Source: Geomonas ferrireducens
GTDB lineage: Bacteria > Desulfobacterota > Desulfuromonadia > Geobacterales > Geobacteraceae
Assembly (NCBI RefSeq): GCF_004917065.1
Contig: NZ_SSYA01000001.1
Span: 1,434,161 to 1,498,160, forward strand
DNA length: 64,000 nucleotides
Direction of reading: 5' to 3'
Under the pieces are notes generated by a model, which did not search any database, was not told the DNA's origin, and saw only the letters and a program-made list of their open reading frames with translations. Below are positions 1-10,400 of the stretch, in pieces. The translations under genes and the position numbers were made by a program. Position 1 is the stretch's first letter. Each line of letters opens with the position of its first letter.

Positions 1-1541
1 ACCTCCTGATCGGCTACTACTTCCACAAGAAGAGCGCAGGCGACGCAGGCAAGAAAGCCTTCGTGATGAACAGGGTCGGCGACTTCGGTTTCCTCCTCGG
101 CACTTTCACCCTCTTCTGGTACCTGGGGCACAACAACAACGTCTGGACCATCAACTTCGTCGAGCTCGCGAAAAACGCCGACCTCTTCGTCCCGGGCGCT
201 GTGGTAACCACCATCTGTCTCTGCTTCTTCCTGGGCGCAACAGGTAAGTCCGCCCAGATACCGCTGTACACCTGGCTTCCTGACGCGATGGAAGGCCCGA
301 CTCCGGTCTCCGCCCTCATCCACGCCGCCACCATGGTCACCGCCGGCGTCTACATGATCGCCCGCATGAACTTCATCTACATCAAGAGCCCGACCGCTCT
401 GCTCGTCGTCGCCTGCGTCGGCGCCGCCACCGCCCTCTTCGCGGCGACCATCGGCACCGCACAGAACGACATCAAGCGTGTCCTCGCATACTCCACGGTT
501 TCCCAGCTGGGCTACATGTTCCTGGCCATGGGCGTCGGCGCCTTCACCGCCGGCGTGTTCCACCTGATGACCCACGCCTTCTTCAAGGCCTGCCTGTTCC
601 TTGGTTCCGGCTCCGTCATCCACGCCATGCACCACGCGCTGCACCACGAGCACTCCGAGGCCGACCCGCAGGACATGAGAAACATGGGCGGGCTGTACAA
701 GAAGATGCCGGTCACCTTCGGTACCTTCTTCATCGCCACCCTCGCCATCGCAGGCGTTCCGGGCCTTGCCGGCTTCTTCTCCAAGGACGAGATCCTCTGG
801 CAGGCGTTCGCCAACCCGCATCACCATGACGTCAACTACGCCCTCTGGGCAGCCGGTGCCATCGCGGCCGGTCTGACCGCCTTCTACATGTTCCGCCTGG
901 TCTGCATGACCTTCTTCGGCAAGACCCGTCTCTCCGAGAAGGCATGGCACCACCTGCACGAGTCCCCGTGGGTCATCACCGTGCCGCTCGTCTGCCTCGC
1001 CTTCCTCTCCCTGGTCGGCGGCTGGGTCGGCGTGCCGAAGCTCCTCGGCGAACTCTTCGGCGACATGCCGAACTACTTCGAGCACTGGCTTGAGCCGGTA
1101 TTCGCCTACTCGACCCAGTACTCGATCGCCCACGGCGCTCACGGCGTCCACTCCGTAGCACTCGAGTGGGGTCTCATGGGCACCTCCGTCGTGATCGCCT
1201 TCGCCGGCATCGGCCTCGCTTTCGCCCTGTACGTCATCGCCCCGAGCATCCCCGAGAAGTTCACCGCGACCTTCCCGGCGCTGCACCGCGCGGTCTACAA
1301 CAAGTGGTACATCGACGAGATCTACGACTTCGTGTTCGTCAACCCCTGCAAGGCACTCGGCAACTTCCTCTGGAAAGGGTTCGACGTGGTGGTGGTCGAC
1401 GGCATCGTGAACGGCGTCGCTGCCGTGGTCCGTGGTTTCTCCGGCATCCTGCGCTACGTGCAGACCGGCTTCGTTCACAACTACGCCTTCTCCATGGTTC
1501 TGGGCGTGGTGCTGATCGTCGCGGTATACCTCTTCCGTTAA
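1..1541 (+). CDS. nuoL: NADH-quinone oxidoreductase subunit L (5' partial)
   Basis: Membrane proton-pumping subunit of respiratory complex I. The reading frame is already open at base 3, before the first internal ATG (63), so the true start lies outside the window. The antiporter-type signature LYTWLPDAMEGPTPVSAL and the following His-Ala-Ala-Thr-Met segment are typical of NuoL. Many transmembrane helices follow, with a His-rich loop (HAMHHALHHEHSE) and a hydrophobic C-terminal helix. nuoM follows after 51 bp and nuoN after that, which is the standard end of a nuo operon. Family assignment is secure; only the N-terminus is missing. Confidence 0.97.
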   Translation, partial: LLIGYYFHKKSAGDAGKKAFVMNRVGDFGFLLGTFTLFWYLGHNNNVWTINFVELAKNADLFVPGAVVTTICLCFFLGATGKSAQIPLYTWLPDAMEGPTPVSALIHAATMVTAGVYMIARMNFIYIKSPTALLVVACVGAATALFAATIGTAQNDIKRVLAYSTVSQLGYMFLAMGVGAFTAGVFHLMTHAFFKACLFLGSGSVIHAMHHALHHEHSEADPQDMRNMGGLYKKMPVTFGTFFIATLAIAGVPGLAGFFSKDEILWQAFANPHHHDVNYALWAAGAIAAGLTAFYMFRLVCMTFFGKTRLSEKAWHHLHESPWVITVPLVCLAFLSLVGGWVGVPKLLGELFGDMPNYFEHWLEPVFAYSTQYSIAHGAHGVHSVALEWGLMGTSVVIAFAGIGLAFALYVIAPSIPEKFTATFPALHRAVYNKWYIDEIYDFVFVNPCKALGNFLWKGFDVVVVDGIVNGVAAVVRGFSGILRYVQTGFVHNYAFSMVLGVVLIVAVYLFR

Positions 1542-1592
1542 GACTTGAAGACTTTCAGATAATTTTGACCTGAAGTAAAAGGAGCAGAGTAA

Positions 1593-3287
1593 ATGAGCCA
1601 GCTACCGTTACTGAGCATATTAACCTTCACACCGCTGATCGGGGCGATACTGCTCCTCTTTGTGAACAAGAACAGCCACGGCGTGCTCCGTACCATCGCC
1701 ATGGCGGTGACGGTGGTGACGTTTATCCTCTCGCTGCCCCTGATCACCGGGTACAACGCGCCGGGCACCGACATCGGCGGGTTCCAGTTCCTCGAGAACA
1801 TCCCCTGGATCGCGGCCGGCCCTTTCCAGATGAGCTACCACCTGGGCATCGACGGTATCAGCCTCTGGCTCGTCATCCTGACCACCTTCATCATGCCGAT
1901 CGCCATCCTCTCCACCTACACGGCGGTTGAGGAGAAGGTGAAGGAATACATGATCTGCCTGCTGCTTCTCGAAGTCGGCATGGTCGGCACCTTTATCTCG
2001 CTCGACCTCTTCCTCTTCTACATCTTCTGGGAGATCATGCTGATCCCGATGTACTTCATGATCGGTATCTGGGGGGGCAAGAACAGGATCTACGCGGCAG
2101 TCAAGTTCTTCATCTACACCGCGGTCGGCTCGCTCCTCATGCTGGTCGCTTTGATCGCCCTTTACTTCAAGGCGGGCGGCGGCGACTTCAGCATCCTGCG
2201 CTTCTACGAACTGCACCTTGACCCGGCCACCCAGATGTGGATGTTCCTGGCCTTCGCCCTGGCCTTCGCCATCAAGGTTCCGATGTTCCCGCTGCACACC
2301 TGGTTGCCGGATGCCCATACCGAAGCACCGACCGCAGGCTCCGTAATCCTGGCCGCCGTCATGCTGAAGTGCGGTACCTACGGTTACGTTCGTTTCGCAA
2401 TGCCGCTCTTCCCGGATGCCAACGCCCAGTTCACCCCGCTCATCGCGACCCTGTCCGTGATCGGCATCATCTACGCATCGCTCGTCGCCATGATGCAGCA
2501 GGACGTCAAGAAACTGGTCGCTTACTCCTCCGTGGCCCACTTAGGCTTCGTAATGCTCGGCGTCTACGCCTTGAACCAGCAGGGCGTCACCGGCGGCATG
2601 CTGCAGATGCTCAACCACGGCGTTTCCACCGGCGCGCTGTTCCTTATCGTCGGCTTCATCTACGAGCGGCGCCATACCCGTCTCATCTCCGACTTCGGCG
2701 GTCTCGCGAAGCAGATGCCGGTTTTCGCCACCATGTTCATGATCGTCACCTTCTCCTCCATCGGCCTGCCTGGTACCAACGGCTTCGTCGGTGAGTTCCT
2801 GGTGCTGCTCGGCTCCTTCGAGAGCGGGCTGCGCTGGTACGCGATCATCGCCACCTCCGGCGTCATCCTCTCCGCCGTCTACATGCTCTGGATGTTCCAG
2901 AGGGTCATGTTCGGCGAGCTGAAGAATCCGAAGAACCAGAACCTGAAGGACCTGAACGCACGCGAAGTCGCCATCATGCTGCCGCTTATCTTCCTCATCT
3001 TCTTCCTGGGCATCTACCCGCGCCCGATCATCGACAGCATGGCGCCCTCGATCGACAAGATGATCGCCCAGACCAAGGTGCAGAAGCAGGTAGCCCAGCT
3101 TCCCGGCGCAGTACCGGCGCTTCCCCCGGGGCACATGGCCGTTCCCGGCATGTCCGAGGCAGGTGCGGCACCCGCCGGCATGCCCGCAGGTCACCCTGCA
3201 GTCGGCGCAGAAGCGGCACCGGCAGCAGCGCCCGCCGGTCTGCCCGAAGGACATCCGGCCATCCCCGCAAACCACGAAGCAAAATAG
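1593..3287 (+). CDS. nuoM: NADH-quinone oxidoreductase subunit M with Ala/Pro/Gly/His-rich tail
   Basis: Second antiporter-like membrane subunit of complex I, 564 residues. An AAGGAG-type ribosome site sits just upstream of the ATG. The family signature HTWLPDAHTEAPTAGSV lies near residue 235, followed by the Lys-containing helix (MLKCGTYGYVRF). The conserved core ends near residue 490. The last 60 or so residues are low-complexity, rich in Ala, Pro, Gly and Met, with repeated (P/A/E)GH(P/M)A motifs. That makes it longer than the roughly 500 residues usual for NuoM. The tail is soluble and its role is unknown; the core assignment is firm. Confidence 0.96.
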   Translation: MSQLPLLSILTFTPLIGAILLLFVNKNSHGVLRTIAMAVTVVTFILSLPLITGYNAPGTDIGGFQFLENIPWIAAGPFQMSYHLGIDGISLWLVILTTFIMPIAILSTYTAVEEKVKEYMICLLLLEVGMVGTFISLDLFLFYIFWEIMLIPMYFMIGIWGGKNRIYAAVKFFIYTAVGSLLMLVALIALYFKAGGGDFSILRFYELHLDPATQMWMFLAFALAFAIKVPMFPLHTWLPDAHTEAPTAGSVILAAVMLKCGTYGYVRFAMPLFPDANAQFTPLIATLSVIGIIYASLVAMMQQDVKKLVAYSSVAHLGFVMLGVYALNQQGVTGGMLQMLNHGVSTGALFLIVGFIYERRHTRLISDFGGLAKQMPVFATMFMIVTFSSIGLPGTNGFVGEFLVLLGSFESGLRWYAIIATSGVILSAVYMLWMFQRVMFGELKNPKNQNLKDLNAREVAIMLPLIFLIFFLGIYPRPIIDSMAPSIDKMIAQTKVQKQVAQLPGAVPALPPGHMAVPGMSEAGAAPAGMPAGHPAVGAEAAPAAAPAGLPEGHPAIPANHEAK

Positions 3288-3318
3288 ACCGCTTAGAACT
3301 ACTGACGGAGGATTATAG

Positions 3319-4773
3319 ATGGAAACAATTGCTATGCCGGCCATAAACCTGGCAGTGATCATGCCTGAGATACTGCTCTCATGCATAGCCATGGTGCTGC
3401 TGCTCGTCAACGTCTTCGTGCCGGGCAATAACAAGGCCTACCTCGGTTACCTGAGCATCATCGGCCTTGCAGTGACCGCGGCGAGCGTGGTGGGCGGCTG
3501 GGGGCCGTCAGTATCGGCGTTCAACGGTTCGGTAGTGCAGGACAACTTCGCCACCTTTTTCAAGGTGATCTTCCTGGTTTCCGCGGGGCTCGCGATCCTG
3601 ATCGCCGACCGCTACATGGCCCAGGAAGAGTGCAACCAGGGTGAGCTCTACCCCCTGATTCTCTTCTCCACTGTCGGCATGATGCTGATGGCGGCAGGGA
3701 CCGACCTGATGGTCATCTTCCTCGGTCTCGAGCTTCTCTCCATCTGCCTGTACGTGCTGGCCGGCTTCAACCGCAACAGGCTGCAGTCGAACGAGGCGGG
3801 TCTCAAGTACTTCCTGCTTGGCTCCTTCTCCACCGGCTTCCTGCTCTACGGCATGGCGCTCACCTACGGCGCGACCGGGAGCACCAAGATCCACGCCATC
3901 TCCGCTTTCGTCATGGGTAACCCCGGCGTAGCGAACAACACCTTCTTCGTTGTCGGCATGCTGCTCATGGCCACCGGCTTCGCCTTCAAGATCGCGGCGG
4001 CACCGTTCCACATGTGGACCCCGGACGTCTACGAGGGCGCACCGACCCCGATCACCGCCTTCATGTCCGCAGGACCGAAGGCAGCGGGCTTCGCCGCCTT
4101 CATCCGCGTGATGATCTTCGCCTTCCCGATGCTGAGGGTTGAGTGGGGGAACCTCCTGTGGGTCCTGGCCGTGCTCACCATGACCGTCGGTAACATCATC
4201 GCCCTTTCCCAGGACAACGTGAAGAGGATGCTTGCTTACTCCTCCATCGCGCATGCGGGTTACGCCCTGGTAGGTTTCGCCGCCGTCAACGCCGAAGGCG
4301 CAGCAGGCATCCTGTTCTACATGCTCTCCTACGCGTTCATGAACATCGGCGCCTTCGGGGTGCTCGTGCTCATCACCAAGAAAGGCGAGAGCAACGGCAA
4401 CGTGCAGGACCTCGCGGGCTTCGGCCACAAGAAGCCGCTTCTGGCCCTGGTGCTCAGCATCTTCCTGTTCTCCCTGGCCGGCATGCCGCCCACCGCCGGT
4501 TTCATCGGGAAGTTCTACCTCTTCAGCGCCGCCATCAAGGCAGGTTACATCTGGCTGGCCGTTATCGGCGTGCTGAACTCCGCAGCCTCCCTGTACTACT
4601 ACCTGCGCGTCATGGTCTTCATGTACATGAAAGACCCGAGCGAAGACTTCGAGTGGGCCGGTGCCACACCGGCAGTCGCCGTCTGCCTGCTGGTAGCCGT
4701 CGGCGCCACCCTGGTACTCGGCATGGTTCCGGGCACCGTCCTCGAGCTGGCACAGAAGGCCGTGCAGTTCTAA
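3319..4773 (+). CDS. nuoN: NADH-quinone oxidoreductase subunit N
   Basis: Third antiporter-like membrane subunit of complex I, 484 residues, the usual NuoN length. Start ATG is preceded by GGAGG (3307-3311) 7 nt upstream. The signature HMWTPDVYEGAPTPITAF and the following SAGPKAAGFAAF segment are visible mid-protein, with multiple hydrophobic helices throughout. It is the last gene of the nuo operon here: 31 bp after nuoM and followed by an intrinsic terminator. Confidence 0.97.
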   Translation: METIAMPAINLAVIMPEILLSCIAMVLLLVNVFVPGNNKAYLGYLSIIGLAVTAASVVGGWGPSVSAFNGSVVQDNFATFFKVIFLVSAGLAILIADRYMAQEECNQGELYPLILFSTVGMMLMAAGTDLMVIFLGLELLSICLYVLAGFNRNRLQSNEAGLKYFLLGSFSTGFLLYGMALTYGATGSTKIHAISAFVMGNPGVANNTFFVVGMLLMATGFAFKIAAAPFHMWTPDVYEGAPTPITAFMSAGPKAAGFAAFIRVMIFAFPMLRVEWGNLLWVLAVLTMTVGNIIALSQDNVKRMLAYSSIAHAGYALVGFAAVNAEGAAGILFYMLSYAFMNIGAFGVLVLITKKGESNGNVQDLAGFGHKKPLLALVLSIFLFSLAGMPPTAGFIGKFYLFSAAIKAGYIWLAVIGVLNSAASLYYYLRVMVFMYMKDPSEDFEWAGATPAVAVCLLVAVGATLVLGMVPGTVLELAQKAVQF

Positions 4774-4793
4774 GACAAGCAGGATAGCAAAGC

Positions 4794-4830
4794 AAAAAAA
4801 CGAGGGCACCCGATTCGGGTGCCCTTTTTG
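4794..4830 (+). terminator. Rho-independent terminator of the nuo operon
   Basis: Perfect 10-bp stem GGGCACCCGA/TCGGGTGCCC at 4804-4824, preceded by an A run and followed by TTTTT. It lies 30 bp after the nuoN stop and ends the complex I operon. Confidence 0.92.
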
Positions 4831-4923
4831 CGTTTGACGTTGCTGCCTTCTATAAAATCTAAATGCTTTTTTCGATAGCACGCGAAACACTGCTCCCCAT
4901 GGAACACCGCAGGTGCCCTAGTG

Positions 4924-4957
4924 TCCCCCCCTTTGCGAAGGGGGGGCAGGGGGGATT
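4924..4957 (+). repeat. Dispersed near-palindromic C/G-run repeat
   Basis: The core CCCCCCTTTGCGAAGGGGGG is followed by a second G run and GATTT. Near-identical copies occur at 29017-29049 in the same orientation and at 28921-28950 and 29182-29213 in inverse orientation. All copies are intergenic. It behaves like a REP-type element; function unknown. The rest of the gene-less stretch 4831-5064 shows nothing else apart from the ribosome site of the next gene. Confidence 0.7.
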
Positions 4958-5064
4958 TGCTTTTATTTCTAGAATCCTAGAGTTCCATACCAGCCCCCAT
5001 TTGACACCCGCCCCCCCTTTGCTACATTTCCATCTTCGCGCCCCCTCCCACAGGAGGTTCCAAG

Positions 5065-5756
5065 ATGGCAAACTCCCGTCAGCCGCACTTTCATCGCGAC
5101 CCCTTCCAACGTCCGTCCCTAACCCCAGGCCCCCTTGGCCATAACGATGCAGCTTCACCGAACGCACCGAGAACGCTTGTCGGTGACACCCCGGGTCCCT
5201 TAGGCATGAACGACCATGCAGATCCACACGCTAAAACAGAAACGAGTGCGCTGAGGAAGAATCAAGGCGGTGCAGCGCTTTCCTCCTTCGTAACAATCGA
5301 CGAGCAATCGTCAGAAGAGTTGCTGGTCAAAGATCCTAGAATCAAAGCTCTACTCGATGTCATAGCTTATGCAGAGGGGGCAAACTACGACACAATGGTG
5401 AGAGGGGAAGGTAGTATTCCCATCACGGATTTTTCGAAGCATCCTAATGTGATCGTTACCCTGAACAAATCACTAAAAAGTACCGCGGCCGGACGGTACC
5501 AGTTTCTTAATAGTACTTGGGTTGGTTTGGAGATGCCGGATTTTAAGCCAGACTCTCAAGACAAAGCGGCAATCAAACTATTCAAAAGAAGAAGAATGCG
5601 AAAACCCTTGTTTGTGGGGGACGTTGAAAAAGCCATTCGACTTGGGACAAAGAATGGGCCAGCTTACCTGGTTCTCCCTATGGGCAGTCAACACGGAGTA
5701 TGAGGGAACTGCTCCAGGTATATTCTACTAGCTTGTTTAGATGGAGTAAGAGATGA
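5065..5756 (+). pseudogene. Lambda-lysozyme-like (GH104) cell-wall hydrolase with TPGPLGxND module, frameshifted
   Basis: Residues 1-55 form a polar module with two TPGPLGxND repeats (TPGPLGHND, TPGPLGMND), shared with the protein starting at 20074. Residues 93-196 match phage lambda R endolysin: AEG with the catalytic Glu104, SKHPNVIVTLN, LKSTAAGRYQFL and DFKPDSQDKAA. Such enzymes cleave peptidoglycan glycan strands. At about 5652 the frame breaks; a -1 shift restores EWASLPGSPYGQ, the conserved end of the family, and runs to TGA at 5754-5756. That stop overlaps the next gene's ATG (ATGA), which shows the shifted frame is the ancestral one. Start ATG has GGAGG upstream. It may be a real broken gene, a sequencing error, or less likely programmed frameshifting. 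No signal peptide is seen, so export would need another route. Confidence 0.75.
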
Positions 5757-6214
5757 GAACGTTAGCAGTAATTATATTTTGGGCAATGTGTTCAACCGTT
5801 GCTGCGGCATATGCCGGTGAGGAATCAAACGCGATCAACGGCAAGTGGGTGAAGTTGCATGCAAAGTCGGCTGGATGTGGCTGTGGAGAGTGCATAGACA
5901 TTCAGCTTGGGGTACTTCAATCATTTTGTGTGGAGTCAAACCAGATATATTTGAATGTTCGTTACCTGCTCGACGCCAAATTGAAGAGAGTGTATTTGTT
6001 TTGGGAAAGCGTAGTTGAGGTGGGGAGTGGAGGGGCAGCTTTGCCTTGGGATAAATTCGACAAAAGAAAACCTTTAGCTGAGCTGGATATCTCCACAATA
6101 AAACAGGGAACAATAAGAATGAACTGGTTTGGACTCAGGCGATGGGACAATCCCTCGAAAAGATATAGCTTGGGGGACGGCTATGCGGGGACTTATACAC
6201 AGGCGAACCGTTGA
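5753..6214 (+). CDS. Secreted Cys-containing protein, candidate immunity partner of the lysozyme
   Basis: 153 residues with a clear Sec signal peptide (MRTLAVIIFWAMCSTVAAAYAG, cleavage near residue 22). A mature domain of about 130 residues has an early Cys cluster (CGCGEC) and another Cys soon after. No known family recognised. Its ATG overlaps the restored stop of the lysozyme gene by four bases, so the two were translated together. A periplasmic protein encoded directly behind a peptidoglycan hydrolase fits an immunity or inhibitor role; this is inference from position and signal peptide. It is more AT-rich than core genes nearby. Confidence 0.7.
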   Translation: MRTLAVIIFWAMCSTVAAAYAGEESNAINGKWVKLHAKSAGCGCGECIDIQLGVLQSFCVESNQIYLNVRYLLDAKLKRVYLFWESVVEVGSGGAALPWDKFDKRKPLAELDISTIKQGTIRMNWFGLRRWDNPSKRYSLGDGYAGTYTQANR

Positions 6215-6370
6215 TTTCCTAAGTTCTACGGCATAATCAGCTGGACAACTCCAGAGAAAACAATTTAGGCTGGTTTTGGCATGGTTGTGCCTTCACCGTG
6301 AGGAGTAGCAGGCGGACTGGGAGCTCGCAGTTCGTGGAGAGAACCCATACAAAATCGAACCTGTGAGGAA

Positions 6371-6732
6371 ATGATGTACTGGGACGTGAAAGCCGTTAAA
6401 CCGATGACCGACTACCGCATTTACGTTGAAATTAGGATGGCCGCAAAGGTATCTTCGACCTGAAGCCATATCTGGAACATGGTGGTTTCAGGGAGCTTAA
6501 GGACGTGAGCTACTTCAATAAAGTTGGCATCTTCCTGGGGGCAGTGACTTGGCCAAACTATCAGGATATCGCTCCGGAGACCCTTTTGGCGGGCCTACGA
6601 CCTGAGGCGGGTTTCGACATGGCTCCAACGGAGCTCGAGGACTCGCTGGAGCGTGAGCGCGCTTTGCTGTTGAAGGAAGCGAAGGAAGCTCTGGAGAATC
6701 TTCGCAGGTACAAGAAAACCCTCAAGAAATAA
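6371..6732 (+). pseudogene. DUF2442-family protein, frameshifted, with C-terminal helical extension
   Basis: From ATG 6371 or 6374 the frame encodes an N-terminal DUF2442-like strand region and then hits a stop. A -1 shift near 6434, where one base appears lost, restores the family pattern: DGRKGIFDLKPYLEHGGF, then FRELKDVSYFNKVGIF and WPNYQDIAPETLL. It continues through a charged helical tail to the TAA at 6732. The internal ATG at 6505 gives only a 75-residue fragment. It resembles the intact DUF2442 gene at 6762-7007 on the other strand. Probably a decayed relative; the function of the family is unknown. Confidence 0.6.
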
Positions 6733-6761
6733 CGAGCGCGGGCTGGGTGGGAAATAGGGAG

Positions 6762-7007
6762 CTACTCCCGCATAGGTTGCAACTCAGCCGCGATGGTGTC
6801 AGGGCCGAAATCCTGTCCCTCCGGCCATCCTATTCCCGAAAAGAAGAGGCGCACTTGGTTGAAATACGCAGCGTCGTTGAGGCGTTCAAAAAATTCTGTC
6901 TTTATGTAGGGCGCGACGTCAAACACCCCTGATTTCCCGTCAGCGAAAACCACGGCGACTTTCTTGTCAGTTAATGCCTTTACTGAAACCACCTTGTCCA
7001 TTGTCAC
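6762..7007 (-). CDS. DUF2442 domain-containing protein
   Basis: 81 residues, the normal size of this family. Visible features are the N-terminal strand pair (ALTDKKVAVVFADGKSGVFD), the VAPYIKTEFFERL helix and the ending IGWPEGQDFGPDTI. Its ATG overlaps the stop of the upstream DUF4160 gene (7004-7007), so the two form a coupled pair. DUF4160/DUF2442 pairs are widespread in bacteria and often suspected to be toxin-antitoxin-like, but no activity is established that I can cite. Assignment to the family is good; the role is open. Confidence 0.8.
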   Translation of the reverse strand: MTMDKVVSVKALTDKKVAVVFADGKSGVFDVAPYIKTEFFERLNDAAYFNQVRLFFSGIGWPEGQDFGPDTIAAELQPMRE

Positions 7008-7273
7008 TCCAAAGGTTTGATCGGCAGAGGATTTTGCCCATTGACGGCGAGACGCCAGTCCGCAAGCAGATCCTCTCGATGTATCTCGATCCAGGCCTGA
7101 ACAAGCTTTTGCTTGTTCCTTGGCAAATTACCTTCCAGCAAATCGCCATCCTCAATAGAGTAAATAGCGTCATGGTCGCCATAAGTCGCGTGGAGGTGTG
7201 GCAACGAATGCCGCTTGTTGTCGTAGAAAAACATGTAAATGACGATTCCGTAAAACATCGAGATTGTCGGCAT
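7004..7273 (-). CDS. DUF4160 domain-containing protein
   Basis: I start this at the internal ATG giving MPTISMFYGIVIYMFF (about 89 residues), which fits the family start; the upstream in-frame ATG at 7318 would add 15 atypical residues. The segment SLPHLHATYGDHDAIYSIEDG is the DUF4160 signature, and NLPRNKQKLVQAWIEIHREDL follows. It is the first gene of a two-gene unit with DUF2442, overlapping by four bases. Function unknown; a toxin-antitoxin-like module is possible. Confidence 0.8.
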   Translation of the reverse strand: MPTISMFYGIVIYMFFYDNKRHSLPHLHATYGDHDAIYSIEDGDLLEGNLPRNKQKLVQAWIEIHREDLLADWRLAVNGQNPLPIKPLE

Positions 7274-7426
7274 CGTATGCACCCCAATATACAACACAAT
7301 ACCTAAAATATTAACCAATAAGGGCGTCCTAGGACGCAGGCCTACTCACCTAGGCGTACACGCCGGACTCCTCCGTGTCCCACCGAGCCCCTCAGTGCCC
7401 CTCAGTGCGCTCTGTGGTGAGGCATT

Positions 7427-10400
7427 TTAAGCCCCAACTTCAAGCGACACCGCCCTTATCACACCCCCATCGACAACCACCCGCGGATCCTTCCCGGTGA
7501 GAAACAGCGCCGAAGGCTTGAGGATGATCCCTTCCTTCTCGCAAGCGGCCAGGAATTCCTTCTTCGGGACACAGCCGCCGTGCTCGGTCAGCAGAGTGCG
7601 ATAAAGAAGGTCGTTCAGCGTTTGTATGCCGTGGGGGTTGTCCACCGAAACGAACAGATCCTTCTGCCTGCCGATCTGGACGAAGTTTGCTCCGGATACC
7701 AAGAGCCCATGGAGCAGCACTGGGGTCCAGGCGACCCTGTGCGCGAGTTCAGGTAACTGTCCCGAATGGTCCGTGTGAATCGCGCGACACGACCCGTAAG
7801 GCTTGCCGAGCCCGGCTGCGCGCTCCAGATGCATCAGGGCGAGTGTCTCGAGGGCGTACTGTTTTTCGTCGTCCCACTCGAGGGCCTTTCGTGCGATCAC
7901 GCTATCCCGCGAGTACCACAAAACCCTCTCCGTCTTTCTGAGCCACACCTTATAGAGGTTGTTTCGCAGCGGGTCAGCACGGAATGCCTCGAAAAGGTGC
8001 TTCGTAAGGCAGGGCTTACCCAGATCTTCCAGGTAGGCGTACACCCAGTCGGCGGGGGGAGGCGCAGCGGTGGTCCTCTTAGCAGGCGGCTCGGGTGGAG
8101 GCGACTTGTGTCGGCGCGACTTGGATTTCGGCTTTGCCTGCACCTTCTCATCTTTAACCGCTGCCTGTTTCCAGAGCGGATACTTCCGATGAGGCTCCAG
8201 ATGCCAATTTACCGTTCCGGGTAAAAACCGCTCCACGAAACAAAAAAGCTCCTTTGGCCCTGCTATGCCGATTGCTTCGCATGCGTCCTGATGCTTTCTG
8301 AAGAGTGCGACCTCCGTGGGTTCGCTCCCGTCTTCCTCCAATGGAGGTGTCTCGACCATGCGACGCAACTGATCTGTTACATATTGCGCGTGGTCGATAT
8401 GAAGCAGGATGTTCTCAATCTTCAGGACGTTGCGCGACCGGTTCAAATGGCTGTGCATATGCAGTATGTGGCCGCCGAGTATGCCAACCTCGAAATCTTT
8501 CAGTTCCTTATAGGAAACCGCTCGACGCGCCTTGAGGAGGAACTGCTCGATCAATAAGGAAACCGGGGGCCTGGGGCCAACGTGACTTTTCCTCAGGACA
8601 TACGGGTATTCCTCGAAGCTCATGGTGGGGCTTCCCACGATTTTCATGCAAGAGTAGAGGGCGCGTGACGTAGGTATGTCCTGTGCCCGGAGCCGTTCCG
8701 CGTATCGATCAAAATGATGACCGTTGGCACACAGGTAGGGAACGTCGTATCTCTCTAATTCATGGGCGAAGTCTTCGAGAATTTCAGTGATGAGTGGGAC
8801 GGGGATAGTCAGCAATGCACGATGCTTGAAGGTTCCCATGCCCCACAGCAACGCCCACTTGGCGTCCGTCAACCGGCCGTGAACCGATTGAGCGCTGGTG
8901 GTAGTTTCCGGGTCCATAAGCTTCAAGCGTTGATAGGCCTCTTTGTAATGCATCCCGTCCGGGGCCGAGAGCATGACCTCCTCTAGCTCCTGAATAAGGG
9001 TGCACTTATGCTGCGGCAGCTCAAGGTGCACCTCTTGGTCGTGGACGCTGAGAGACGGTGACGGGTCCGCTATGAATTCAACGAGACTAGGGGAGAAGGA
9101 GGTGATCTTACGCAGCTCCGGGCACTGCATCCTAACGCAGGCACCCCGTACGACATCGAGTGCGTGATCGTAGGTAAAGGCGGCGGTTTTCGAGGCAATG
9201 AGAGCCTCCGAAAGGGCGGCACCGGCGGCCTCACAAGCGGCGCAGCAAGCGGTGGTGAGGGATATCCTGACGGGGGATGAATCCGGATCCACGCGATACC
9301 TCGGCGAGAGGCCCATGAGGACGCAAAGCGTCTCCTCTGAGGGAGGAGTATCCCAGCCGTGCACCGTCTGCAAAGAGAGACAAAGTTCGTAGGCATAGCG
9401 CGCGCCGCCACTTGAAAACAAGAAATGGTCGAGCAAACGCCAGAGATAATCCAGGTGCAGTAGATTCGCCCCGTCCGTCAGTTTTTGCAGCAGTTTGGCT
9501 TCAACCTGTCGAACCCGTTCAGTGGTTACGCCTATCTCCTCCCCTAACTTCCGCAAGGAAACCTTGTCGGCGGCCGCCCCAAACCGCTTCCTGGCCAGAC
9601 GCGGATACCAGTCCCAGTGTTTCGGTGGCTCGGTGCCGCCTCCGCTTGTTCCTGCAGTCAGCGTGTATTGGTCGAGCAATCGGTCTAAGTCGAGATACAA
9701 AGCGGTGGGCAGTCCAGCTGCGGCGGACTCAACGAAAGCCTCGGCGCGCTCCTTGAGCTGCCACAGGTAACGGATGGCGCGTAGGGCCGTGACCGAGAAG
9801 CCGAGTCGTTTGATAACGGAACGTTCCGTGATCTTCGCAACGACGCTCCAGGGAACTGCGTCAGTTGGGGCATCCACAAAGCCAAGGAGGGCGGGGAAGG
9901 GGAAATCGTGGACGATAAGCGGATCGAGCTGGTCCTCAGGAAGGCCGGTGTATAAAGAGAGATCCTGGGCCTCTTGGGTAATTGTGGGAAGGGGGTCCCC
10001 CGGCAGCTGTGAAACGCGCGCAATAGCATGCAACATGGAGGACAGGGCAGTATCGCTCAAGCCCGCTTCGAGAAGGTACTCAATGGTGAACGAGCAAAGA
10101 AGGTACGGGGTGTCCTCCGGGAAGATGCCTACGGCACGAAGCCGCACGAGGTCCGCAGGCGGGAGCTTGATCGTTTCCGGCCAAGCACACTGCGAAGGCG
10201 AAGCGGCCGCAGTGGATAATTCCATAAACGTTCTATTCAGGATGCTCCATTTTGAAGGGACGGCAGCCATTCGGGGAGCGGAAACTTCGGAGGCAGCAGC
10301 ACCCTCGGCGCAGCCCGAAGGTTGCGCCAAAGAGGAATGCATCGGCACGTAATCTAGCTGAACCCCTTCAAGCAGCCGTGTGAGTTCAGCCGTAGTTTTG

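Noticed and set aside
7324-7337. Perfect palindrome GCGTCCTAGGACGC as an operator
   Set aside because: It lies between two convergent or tail-to-head genes with no promoter nearby, so I cannot assign a role.
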